From positions 5,290 through 39,662 of the forward strand of contig JACOXN010000012.1 of assembly GCA_016176295.1 (NCBI GenBank): a stretch of 34,373 nucleotides of DNA, given 5' to 3'. How positions within the stretch are numbered: the first letter of the stretch is position 1; each line of letters starts with the position of its first letter. Made by a program: the position numbers and the translations under genes. This stretch comes from Candidatus Giovannonibacteria bacterium (GTDB lineage Bacteria; Patescibacteriota; Minisyncoccia; UBA11713; 2-01-FULL-45-33). Shown piece after piece: positions 1 to 8,013 of the stretch. The notes below the pieces were generated by a model. It searched no databases, was not told the origin of the DNA, and saw only the letters and a list, made by a program, of their open reading frames with translations.

Positions 1-162
1 TCGCCGAGTTTCGGCGGGCGGAAACGCTGGGGCGGGGTTTCAAATCATTCGAGCGATTTTCGCTCAAAAAAGGTTCGAGCTTCGTTCAGCAATTGCGACT
101 GAACTGGCGAATATTTTAAACTTCATACTGCCTCTACTTTTTACGAATAAAATCAACTCTCA

Positions 163-915
163 ATGAATGCTCTGGAAATAAAAAATTTAGTTAAAAAATA
201 CCCGGCTACCAAGCTAACCGGAGAAAAAATAGCCGTCGACAATGTTTCTTTCACAGTAAAAAAAGGCGAGTTTTTCGGATTTTTAGGTCCCAACGGAGCG
301 GGCAAAACCACGACCATAAACGCAATAACCGGCATCGGCACCTTTCCGGAAGGGGAGATAAAAGTTTTCGGATATGACGTAGTGAAAGATTACCGCGAAG
401 CGCGAAAAAAGATCGGGCTTTCCCCGCAGGAATTCAACGTGGATATGTTCGTTCCCCCCAAAGATACGCTTTATTATGTCGGAGGATTTTTTGGAATGTC
501 GAAAAAAGAAAGAATAAAAAGAGCCGATGAAGTATTAAAGGAACTTGGTTTCGGGCGCGAAGCGGATCTCCCTTTCAGGGCTCTCTCCGGAGGTTTCAAA
601 AGACGGGTGATGCTGGCGCGGGCCATGATGCACGACCCCGAGATACTGATCTTGGATGAGCCGACGTCCGGCGTGGACGTGGAGTTGAGGCACGACCTCT
701 GGCGTATACTGCAAGAGCTGAATAAAAAAGGAAAAACCATCTTTCTAACGACGCATTACCTGGAAGAGGCAGAAAAACTTTGCGACCGCATCGGGATAAT
801 ATTCAACGGGAAGCTGGTCACGCTGGATTCCAAGCGGGAACTTATAAAAGACGGGAAATCCATCGAAGAACATTATTTATCTATGGTAACTGACGGAAAA
901 AACGGAATAAAATGA
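163..915 (+). CDS. ABC transporter ATP-binding protein (ABC-2 type exporter)
   Basis: Walker A GPNGAGKTT, signature LSGGFKRRVMLARA, Walker B ILILDEPTSGVD; ATGA overlap with the next gene. Confidence 0.95.
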   Translation: MNALEIKNLVKKYPATKLTGEKIAVDNVSFTVKKGEFFGFLGPNGAGKTTTINAITGIGTFPEGEIKVFGYDVVKDYREARKKIGLSPQEFNVDMFVPPKDTLYYVGGFFGMSKKERIKRADEVLKELGFGREADLPFRALSGGFKRRVMLARAMMHDPEILILDEPTSGVDVELRHDLWRILQELNKKGKTIFLTTHYLEEAEKLCDRIGIIFNGKLVTLDSKRELIKDGKSIEEHYLSMVTDGKNGIK

Positions 916-1673
916 ATCTCATCGGCATACAGGCTTTCATAGAAAGAGAAACCGAAAGGATGTTCAGGTTGGGCACCCAGGTGCTTTTTTCTCCCTGGAT
1001 ATCCGCGCTGCTTTACATCCTTATCTTCGGCCGCATTGTGGGCGCCAGGATAGGGGAGATTTCCGGTGTTCCATACATCGATTTCGTAGTGCCCGGCCTA
1101 CTAATGATGAACATCTCCCAGGCCGCTTTCGGACACGCCTCTTCTGCGCTTTACTTCAACAGATTTTTGGGAAATATTACGGAGATAATCACAGCGCCAC
1201 TTTCTTATTTTGAAATAATGATCGGATTCCTGGCCTCGAGCCTAGTCCGGGTCCTGGTGATCGGCGGGGGAGTGTATGCGATAGCTTTATTTTTTACGAC
1301 GGCGTCCATCGAGCACTTTTGGCTTTTTCTTTTCTATATTTTTTCGATATCTATCGTTTTCGCGCTGGCTGGGCTTATCGTCGGCCTTTGGGCGGAACAT
1401 TTCGAGCATCTGGCCATACCCGGAACTTTCATCATTATTCCGCTTACTTTCCTGGGAGGGCTTTTTAACTCAATCCACATGCTTCCCGCCAAACTGCAAA
1501 TTTTTGCCAAGCTGAATCCTTTCTTTTATTTTATAGACGGACTCCGATATTCCATGATTGGAGTTTCCGAATCCAATCGGCTAATCGGCGTTCTTCTCCT
1601 ACTTTTTCTAATCCTGTTACTGGGCAGCATAGTCTGGGTTCTATTCAAGAATGGATACAAACTTAGGAATTAA
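912..1673 (+). CDS. ABC-2 type transporter permease
   Basis: about six hydrophobic segments, ABC-2 permease-like sequence, coupled to the upstream ATPase. Confidence 0.9.
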   Translation: MNLIGIQAFIERETERMFRLGTQVLFSPWISALLYILIFGRIVGARIGEISGVPYIDFVVPGLLMMNISQAAFGHASSALYFNRFLGNITEIITAPLSYFEIMIGFLASSLVRVLVIGGGVYAIALFFTTASIEHFWLFLFYIFSISIVFALAGLIVGLWAEHFEHLAIPGTFIIIPLTFLGGLFNSIHMLPAKLQIFAKLNPFFYFIDGLRYSMIGVSESNRLIGVLLLLFLILLLGSIVWVLFKNGYKLRN

Positions 1674-2358
1674 ACACGTTGCGATAATAGCCGATGGCAA
1701 CCGGCGCTGGGCAAAAGGCAAGGGACTGCCTTCATTTGAAGGACATCGCGAAGGAGAACAGCGCTTTCGCGAAATTTCCCGTGCAGCGCTGGAAATGAAG
1801 ATACCTTTTCTGTCGATTTGGGCTCTCTCCGAGGATAATATTGCCAAAAGAAGCAAGTTTGAAATCGACTTCATCCTTTCTCTTCTTGAAAACGAACTTA
1901 CTGAATCATTGAGCGAGCTCGATCCGAATAAAAATGAAGTAAGGTTCCGTTTGATAGGAAGATGGAAAGAAATATTCGGAGAAAATTCACCGATCAGCCG
2001 GCTTGCCGCTGATTCCATGCAAAAAACCGAAAAAAACGATAAATTCAATTTGACGCTTCTTTTCGGATACGACGGAAAAAAAGAAATGGCTGCTGCCATC
2101 CAAAAAATAATCGAATCCGGCAAAAAAAAAGTTGAGGAAAACGATATTAAAAACGCTTTATGGACCGCCGAACTCCCGCCGGTTGACCTCGTCATCCGCA
2201 CGGGAGGGGAGCCGCACTGGTCCGGAGGGTTCATGATGTGGCATACGGCCAACTCCCAATTTTATTTTACCGACAAATTTTGGCCCGATTTCGGTAAAGC
2301 AGAATTTAATGAAGCCCTCCTGGATTATTCCAGAAGGACGAGACGGCTGGGCTCATGA
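1651..2358 (+). CDS. uppS: isoprenyl transferase (undecaprenyl diphosphate synthase family)
   Basis: HVAIIADGNRRWAKGKG, GHREG, DLVIRTGGEPHWSGGFMMW, FWPDF motifs. Confidence 0.9.
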   Translation: MDTNLGIKHVAIIADGNRRWAKGKGLPSFEGHREGEQRFREISRAALEMKIPFLSIWALSEDNIAKRSKFEIDFILSLLENELTESLSELDPNKNEVRFRLIGRWKEIFGENSPISRLAADSMQKTEKNDKFNLTLLFGYDGKKEMAAAIQKIIESGKKKVEENDIKNALWTAELPPVDLVIRTGGEPHWSGGFMMWHTANSQFYFTDKFWPDFGKAEFNEALLDYSRRTRRLGS

Positions 2359-2406
2359 CTTTTTCACCGATGCGTGCTAATTTTTGGCCAGATGAATTTT
2401 CAATGA

Positions 2407-2437
2407 GACTCCCCTAATAAACGCAATTGGGGAGTTT
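2407..2437 (+). terminator. Rho-independent terminator-like hairpin after uppS
   Basis: ACTCCCC ... GGGGAGT followed by a short T-run. Confidence 0.5.
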
Positions 2438-2467
2438 CCTCAAAAAGCGTACAAGGGGGAACTCTTG

Positions 2468-2947
2468 ATGAAAATAATTATTCGAATTTGGGCCGGGTGG
2501 TTCATTCTTTTTACTGCCACAATTGCAGGATATGTTCTCTCCCGGGAGGCAAACAAACCGCCAATTAAAACTGCGGATACGCGTGATGAAAAAGTCACCA
2601 ATGTGCAGTTGATTGATACGATGCCAGTGTCTGACAAGAAAACGCGTCCCGGCCGTTCTGCCAACATCCCGCCTGTTCTGAAAGAAATAGCATCTTGCGA
2701 ATCCGGTGGAAAACATTTCGACGGAAATGGCCGCGTGCTCCGCGGGCGGGAAAATCCTCTGGATATCGGAAGGTACCAGATAAATTTATATCACTGGGGA
2801 GAAGTGGCACAGAAGCTCGGACACGATTTATTTGATCCGGAAGGCAACGAAAAATTTGCCGTCTGGCTCTACAACAATTACGGCACGTGGCCATGGAACC
2901 CCAGCAAGAACTGCTGGAATAATGCCCTAACAGCAGTGGCCCGATAA
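2468..2947 (+). CDS. Secreted/membrane-anchored lytic transglycosylase (lysozyme-like fold)
   Basis: N-terminal TM segment, IASCESGGKH catalytic-Glu-like motif, IGRYQINLYHW, WPWNPSKNCW; AAGGGGG SD; ATG at 2468 preferred to TTG at 2465. Confidence 0.75.
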   Translation: MKIIIRIWAGWFILFTATIAGYVLSREANKPPIKTADTRDEKVTNVQLIDTMPVSDKKTRPGRSANIPPVLKEIASCESGGKHFDGNGRVLRGRENPLDIGRYQINLYHWGEVAQKLGHDLFDPEGNEKFAVWLYNNYGTWPWNPSKNCWNNALTAVAR

Positions 2948-2951
2948 CACG

Positions 2952-2978
2952 CACAGGTCAATGAACCTGTGTTTTTTT
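2952..2978 (+). terminator. Rho-independent terminator
   Basis: CACAGGT-caatga-ACCTGTG followed by TTTTTTT. Confidence 0.85.
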
Positions 2979-2980
2979 AT

Positions 2981-3122
2981 GTTTAAAAACTGAGTAATTT
3001 CTGAGCTCATTCTCGCCGCGCCAGCGCGCGGCTCCGAAGGTTCGGCCTTTTTACCACGCTGCTGCGTGGACCATGCTAAAAAAGCCTCACAAATCGTCCA
3101 GAAATTATTCAGTTTTTTAAAC
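2981..3122. repeat. Palindromic element A (nested inverted repeats)
   Basis: Outer arms GTTTAAAAACTGAGTAATTTCTG (2981-3003) / CAGAAATTATTCAGTTTTTTAAAC (3099-3122); inner hairpins GCCGCGC/GCGCGGC and CCACGC-TGCT-GCGTGG; core resembles 29625-29710 reverse complement. Confidence 0.7.
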
Positions 3123-3147
3123 TAAAAAATCCCTGCGGTAGCAGAGA

Positions 3148-3774
3148 TCAATGATGATGGCCCGGATTTTCTTTCAACAAACCGAAACCCTTCACGGAGA
3201 TGACGGCGACTGCAGCAAAAGTTACCACGGGGTCAACGAAATAATTCAAATGTACGAAGAACGCGGTAAAGAGAACGGCAATGGAAATCATAAGATCGAG
3301 CAAGGCGTCCAGGCCGAGAACTTTTCGGAGTTTGTTATCCTTTTCCAAAACTTTTTTTATCTTTTGGAGGATAAAAAGAGAAAAAATATTCCCCATGAGC
3401 CCCAGAAAAACGCCGGCTTTCATGAACCCTGCCATGACCGGAGCCGGGTCGTAAAATCTTCGGATGGCTTCGAATGCGATATAAGCCAGGATGGCAAAAA
3501 GAACGCATGCGGCAAGAACATATCCGCGGGACCGTAGGTGATCCCTTTCGTGCTCCGTTATTTTTCTTGTGCACACATATAAGCCGATGAGGTAGAGAAA
3601 ACTGTGCGAGAACGCATGCACCGCATCCGCACCCGCCGCGCCCGACCCTCCCCAATGCCAGGCAATCAGGGATTCAAGGGCAGCTCCCAAAAAAGAAACG
3701 AAAAAAAGATATCGGTATCCTATATGCTCGCAGGAGCACGGACAAATTTCGCACCCCCCGAAATGCTTCCGCAT
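3148..3774 (-). CDS. CDF-like cation transporter, membrane domain only
   Basis: ADAVHAFSHS resembles the CDF TM2 motif; about six TM segments; N-terminal CEICPCSCEH and C-terminal GHHH. Confidence 0.6.
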   Translation of the reverse strand: MRKHFGGCEICPCSCEHIGYRYLFFVSFLGAALESLIAWHWGGSGAAGADAVHAFSHSFLYLIGLYVCTRKITEHERDHLRSRGYVLAACVLFAILAYIAFEAIRRFYDPAPVMAGFMKAGVFLGLMGNIFSLFILQKIKKVLEKDNKLRKVLGLDALLDLMISIAVLFTAFFVHLNYFVDPVVTFAAVAVISVKGFGLLKENPGHHH

Positions 3775-3862
3775 TCAACACCTCTCGAATATTTTCTTCT
3801 TTACATATAGCACGACGGGGGCTGGCTTTCCACCGTCACTTTCTGTTACAATCTCTAAACAA

Positions 3863-3934
3863 GCGGCTGTAGTATAGTGGCCATTATGGCTGCCTTCCAA
3901 GCAGCAGATGCGGGTTCGACTCCCGCCAGCCGCA
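3863..3934 (+). tRNA. tRNA-Gly (TCC)
   Basis: Acceptor GCGGCTG/CAGCCGC, anticodon loop CTTCCAA, T-loop GGGTTCGACTCCC; CCA not encoded. Confidence 0.95.
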
Positions 3935-3985
3935 CAAATTTTTTATAATTTATTTTTGTCTTTATACAAAATAAAAAAAAGTGAA

Positions 3986-4019
3986 ACACAAACCCCCGAA
4001 TCTCTTCGGGGGTTTGTGT
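3986..4019 (-). terminator. Terminator of the HU gene
   Basis: 15-bp perfect stem ACACAAACCCCCGAA-tctc-TTCGGGGGTTTGTGT; on the minus strand followed by TTCACTTTTTTTTATTTT. Confidence 0.85.
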
Positions 4020-4050
4020 CATCAGCGAATGTTTCGGGGTTATTCCCGAT

Positions 4051-4341
4051 TTAAGCTTTCACCGCGTCTTTCAATGCTTTTCCCGCTTTGAAGCGGGGGA
4101 CTTTGGTGGCCGGTACCTGTACCATTTCTCCGGTTCTCGGGTTTCTGGCAGTTCGGGCTTTTCTCTGTTTCACTACAAAACCTCCGAAGCCGGCAATAGA
4201 AACTTCGTCGCCTTTTTTTAAAGCATCCGTGATACAGTCAAAAACAAAGTCGACAACTTCATCGGCGTGTTTCTTGGAAACATCAACGCCCTTTTTAACG
4301 TGCAAATCGTAAACTTTTTCCGCAAGCTGTGCTTTATTCAT
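4051..4341 (-). CDS. hup: HU family DNA-binding protein
   Basis: MNKAQLAEKVYDL, GFGGFVVKQRKARTARNPRTGEMVQVPATKVPRFKAGKALKDAV. Confidence 0.97.
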   Translation of the reverse strand: MNKAQLAEKVYDLHVKKGVDVSKKHADEVVDFVFDCITDALKKGDEVSIAGFGGFVVKQRKARTARNPRTGEMVQVPATKVPRFKAGKALKDAVKA

Positions 4342-4405
4342 ATATTTACTTAAATAAACTTATAAAAATTAGCTGTTAATCCAATTAAAGACCTACTTAA
4401 TGATA

Positions 4406-5218
4406 TCATGATGAAACGACCTGCCGCAAGTGCTCTATTTTGAGCGTGCGCCCTGCGCCGTCAAGCTCAAGGAAAACGGCATTCACTTCTATCGGTCCTT
4501 CCTCAGCCACCTCCATAGGGGATGGAAGTTGTTCCTTGAATCTCTTAAATGCTGGTTCTATTTCAACTCCGATTATTGAATCATGCGGGCCAACCATTCC
4601 GATGTCCGAAATGTATCCCGTCCCTTTAGGCAGTACCCTCGCGTCGGCCGTGGGCACATGGGTATGGGTGCCGACGACGGCGGAAACTTTTCCATCAAGA
4701 TACCAGCCCATCACTTCCTTTTCCGAAGTTGCTTCCGCGTGCCAATCGACGATCTTGTAAGGAGTTTCATTTCCGAATTTTTCCAATATCCTGTCGATCT
4801 CATGAAACGGAGAATCGTAATTCTGGCGCATGCCGACCTGGCCGATGAGGTTGATGACCAGAAGTTTATCATCTGTTTCACTTTCGGTTTTGCCAGATGA
4901 AAGTGAATAAATCAGCACTCCCCTGCCGGGGAGACCTTCGGCCGCATTTGCGGGGCGAACGATTGGAACGGTTTCGTCATTTAATATTTGCGCGGCGTTT
5001 TTTCCAGTGAAACTGTGATTGCCGCCGGTAAAAATATTTACACCGGCCAGTTTCAATTCATCGAGCTGCGAAACGCCGATACCTTTTCCATGAGCGATGT
5101 TCTCGACATTGGCGATGACAACATCCGGAGAAAGTTTTTCCTGCCACAAAGGAAGCATCCGCTTCACTCCCTCGCGGCCCAGCTTTCCGACAACATCGCC
5201 GAAAATTATAAGTTTCAT
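4406..5218 (-). CDS. ymdB: YmdB-family metallophosphoesterase
   Basis: IIFGDVVGKLGREGV, NVENIAHGKGI, GGNHSF, DWHAEATSEK, GTHTHVPTADARVLPKGTGYISDIGM; next to rny. Confidence 0.93.
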   Translation of the reverse strand: MKLIIFGDVVGKLGREGVKRMLPLWQEKLSPDVVIANVENIAHGKGIGVSQLDELKLAGVNIFTGGNHSFTGKNAAQILNDETVPIVRPANAAEGLPGRGVLIYSLSSGKTESETDDKLLVINLIGQVGMRQNYDSPFHEIDRILEKFGNETPYKIVDWHAEATSEKEVMGWYLDGKVSAVVGTHTHVPTADARVLPKGTGYISDIGMVGPHDSIIGVEIEPAFKRFKEQLPSPMEVAEEGPIEVNAVFLELDGAGRTLKIEHLRQVVSS

Positions 5219-5233
5219 ATTTGATGACGATTT

Positions 5234-6760
5234 TTATCTGGCGTATTCAATGGAACGGGATTCACGGATGACATTCACTTTTATCTCCCCCGGATATTTA
5301 AGTTCGTTCTCGATGCGGTCGGCGATATCGCGCGCCATTTTTTTCGCTTCCAAATCGCTCACATTTTCCGGAGTGACAAACACTCTTATCTCGCGGCCGG
5401 CCTGGATGGCATAAGCTTTTTCTATTCCTCCGAATGACGTGGCTATTCTTTCGAGGTCTTCAAGGCGCTTTAGATAATTTTCCACCGAGTCCCTGCGCGC
5501 TCCCGGACGCGAAGCCGAGATGGCATCCGCCGTCTGCACGATGATGGATTCCAAAGTTTCGTAAGGATACTCTTCGTGGTGCGATTGCATGGCCTGGATG
5601 ATGCGCACGTCCACGTTGAATTTTTGCAGTATTCTTCTTCCGATTTCCACGTGCGTTCCTTGTATCTCATGGTCTACGGCTTTTCCGATGTCGTGCAAAA
5701 GCGCGCCTTTTTTGGCGATGGGCACGTCGGCTCCCAGCTCAGAAGCCAGCATTCCCGCAATGTGGGACATTTCAACCGAGTGCTGAAGGACGTTCTGTCC
5801 ATAGGAAGTGCGGAATTTAAGACGTCCGACAAGCATCAAAAGCCTGGGGTCGATATCAATCAAGCCGACTTCATACGCGGCCTTTTCTCCGGCTTCTTTG
5901 ATGGCTTTTTCTATTTCGACTTTCGCTTTCTCAACGGTTTCCTCGATACGCGCGGGCTGAATGCGTCCGTCCAAAACCAAATTTTCCAAGGCAACCCTTG
6001 CCACCTGCCGCCTGATCGGATCAAAGCTCGAGATCAAGATTGCTCCCGGCGTGTCGTCCACTATAACTTCCACTCCGGCCGCGCGTTCAAGCGCCCGGAT
6101 ATTGCGTCCTTCTTTTCCGATTATTTTTCCTTTGAGGTCGTCGGACGGTATGGTTACCGAAGTTACCGTTACCTCCGAAGCCGTGGAAGAGGCAAGGCGC
6201 TGGATAGTGGAGGCCAAAATATCCCTGGCTTTCTGTTCGAGCTTCCCCTGGCCGAACTGTTCAAGCTTTTGAATGCGCGAAAGAAAATCAGTTTCATATT
6301 TTTTTTCGAGTACGTCCAGAAGCTGCTTTTTGGCTTCTTCTTCCGAAAAGCCGGCGATCTTCTCAAGCTCGATTTTTTTTACATCTTCCATTTTTTCGAT
6401 GGCTTCCCGCATCTGCTTCACCCGTTCAAACTTTGCTTTCAGATCTTCCGATTCTTTGGTGAGATCGGCGTCGCGCTTTTCCAAAAGCTCGTCCTTGTGA
6501 GCCATGCGTTCCTCCATTTTACGAAGGTCGCGCTCGCGCTCTTTCTGCTCCTCTTTGCTCTCGTTCAATATCTTTTCGGCGCGCACTTTGGCATCGTCAA
6601 GTGTTTTCTGGGCGGTTTCCTTTGCGTCTAGTAATTCTTTTTTGGCTTTAAGTTCGAGTGCGTCTTTTCGCTGTTGAGCTATGAATTGACGCGCGAAATA
6701 GCCGACTACCGCTCCCGCCAAAAGAGTCAGCGCCGCTATTATTAGCGTAAGTAAGTCCAT
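5234..6760 (-). CDS. rny: Ribonuclease Y
   Basis: N-terminal TM, long coiled coil, KH domain (GKIIGKEGRNIRALE), HD domain (LLHDIGKAVDHE). Confidence 0.97.
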   Translation of the reverse strand: MDLLTLIIAALTLLAGAVVGYFARQFIAQQRKDALELKAKKELLDAKETAQKTLDDAKVRAEKILNESKEEQKERERDLRKMEERMAHKDELLEKRDADLTKESEDLKAKFERVKQMREAIEKMEDVKKIELEKIAGFSEEEAKKQLLDVLEKKYETDFLSRIQKLEQFGQGKLEQKARDILASTIQRLASSTASEVTVTSVTIPSDDLKGKIIGKEGRNIRALERAAGVEVIVDDTPGAILISSFDPIRRQVARVALENLVLDGRIQPARIEETVEKAKVEIEKAIKEAGEKAAYEVGLIDIDPRLLMLVGRLKFRTSYGQNVLQHSVEMSHIAGMLASELGADVPIAKKGALLHDIGKAVDHEIQGTHVEIGRRILQKFNVDVRIIQAMQSHHEEYPYETLESIIVQTADAISASRPGARRDSVENYLKRLEDLERIATSFGGIEKAYAIQAGREIRVFVTPENVSDLEAKKMARDIADRIENELKYPGEIKVNVIRESRSIEYAR

Positions 6761-6919
6761 ATATTTGTGATGTGCCGATTAGGCTTAAGATCATGGGCAT
6801 ATTATTAAATAAAGTAGTAATATCATAGCAATTCCAAATTTATAAGTCAAACACTGCGCCTTGAATTCTAGCTTTAGAGTATTTTTGACTTAAAGTTCTG
6901 ATATAGTACCATTAAGCCA

Positions 6920-7207
6920 ATGGCTTTAACCAAACAAGATTTAGACGCGATCGAAGGAGTTCTAGATAAAAAACTTATGGCTTACCAAGGAGCCATCATT
7001 GAGGCAGTGGATTTTAAATTCCAAAAATTGGAAAAACGGATGGACTCATTTGACACAAAGCTTGATAAGCTAACATCTGTATTGGAAGATTTTTTGAAAC
7101 AGATGTCGGATATGAAAGAAGAGTTTACCATCTTGAAAGCCGAAGTTGATAAAATAAAATCGTTCATCAAAGAAAAATTCGGCGTTGAGATTGCGGTTCA
7201 AGGATAA
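6920..7207 (+). CDS. Hypothetical coiled-coil protein
   Basis: 95-aa heptad-like ORF in an otherwise non-coding gap. Confidence 0.55.
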   Translation: MALTKQDLDAIEGVLDKKLMAYQGAIIEAVDFKFQKLEKRMDSFDTKLDKLTSVLEDFLKQMSDMKEEFTILKAEVDKIKSFIKEKFGVEIAVQG

Positions 7208-7291
7208 AACGCCAATCTAAAATTCCTAAATTGTCACAAAGAAAAAATCGAGGCACATTGGACTTTTATTCGTTTATGTTAGGATTAGTTA

Positions 7292-7861
7292 ATGGAAATA
7301 GGAACTATCACGCGCCTTTTGGATTATTATTTCGGAAATTCAAAATATTCACGTGAGGTTATCAGGGCAGGAATAATATTTTTTAACGATATTCCCCCCG
7401 ACAAAGCAACTGATCAAGAACAAGCCTTTTTTAATGAATGGTTTGTTTTTGATTTCATTTTGAGTAACGGCAAAACCCCACTACAAGATTTTTACGACCG
7501 AAATCCGTATAATTATAATTTTGCGCGCTTGCAAATTTATAAAAACTTGCAAAAGAACGAATATGGGCTTTACGAAGTTTCGGATATAGAAAAAGGTAAA
7601 TCTATGGCATTAAAAAATCTTCGGTCCGGCAAATCATATAAAGTGCGTGAATATTCAGCTTCTTTTCAATTGAATACTGGGGAATTATTTTTTAGCAGAG
7701 TTGCGGACTTGGGAGATCACTTTGAATTGGTAGGGGCCGATTCATTTAAAATGCCGCCTGAATCAAAAAAAATTTTAGTTGAAGAATTTGGTTCTGTTCC
7801 GGAAGAAATTGTAAATCCAAAAATTTTAAAAGATACGATGTGCGCTGCTGGGTTGTTATAG
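7292..7861 (+). CDS. Hypothetical protein
   Basis: 189-aa ORF with protein-like composition; family not recognised. Confidence 0.65.
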   Translation: MEIGTITRLLDYYFGNSKYSREVIRAGIIFFNDIPPDKATDQEQAFFNEWFVFDFILSNGKTPLQDFYDRNPYNYNFARLQIYKNLQKNEYGLYEVSDIEKGKSMALKNLRSGKSYKVREYSASFQLNTGELFFSRVADLGDHFELVGADSFKMPPESKKILVEEFGSVPEEIVNPKILKDTMCAAGLL

Positions 7862-7914
7862 TTCCCAGCAAAATCCTTCATTTCTTTATTAGAAACGATT
7901 AAATCATAACCACC

Positions 7915-7970
7915 TTTGACCTAAACTTAGTTTAGGTCAAAAGCAGCTTGGCTGTCCGACAGCCAAGTGA
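7915..7970. repeat. Two tandem near-perfect palindromes upstream of gpmI
   Basis: TTTGACCTAAAC-tta-GTTTAGGTCAAA (7915-7941) then CTTGGCTGT-ccg-ACAGCCAAG (7947-7967). Confidence 0.85.
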
Positions 7971-8013
7971 GGTTATCGAAAATTATCGATAAAAATGTTA
8001 AAATTAATCCATA

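Noticed and set aside
1-115. GAGCGATTTTCGCTC and other GC-rich inverted repeats at the left edge
   Set aside because: May be the end of another palindromic element, but truncated by the window and not alignable to elements A/C with confidence
5576-6631. 351-aa plus-strand ORF
   Set aside because: Antisense to rny, which has full KH/HD motifs; composition (Phe-rich) is typical of an antisense shadow frame
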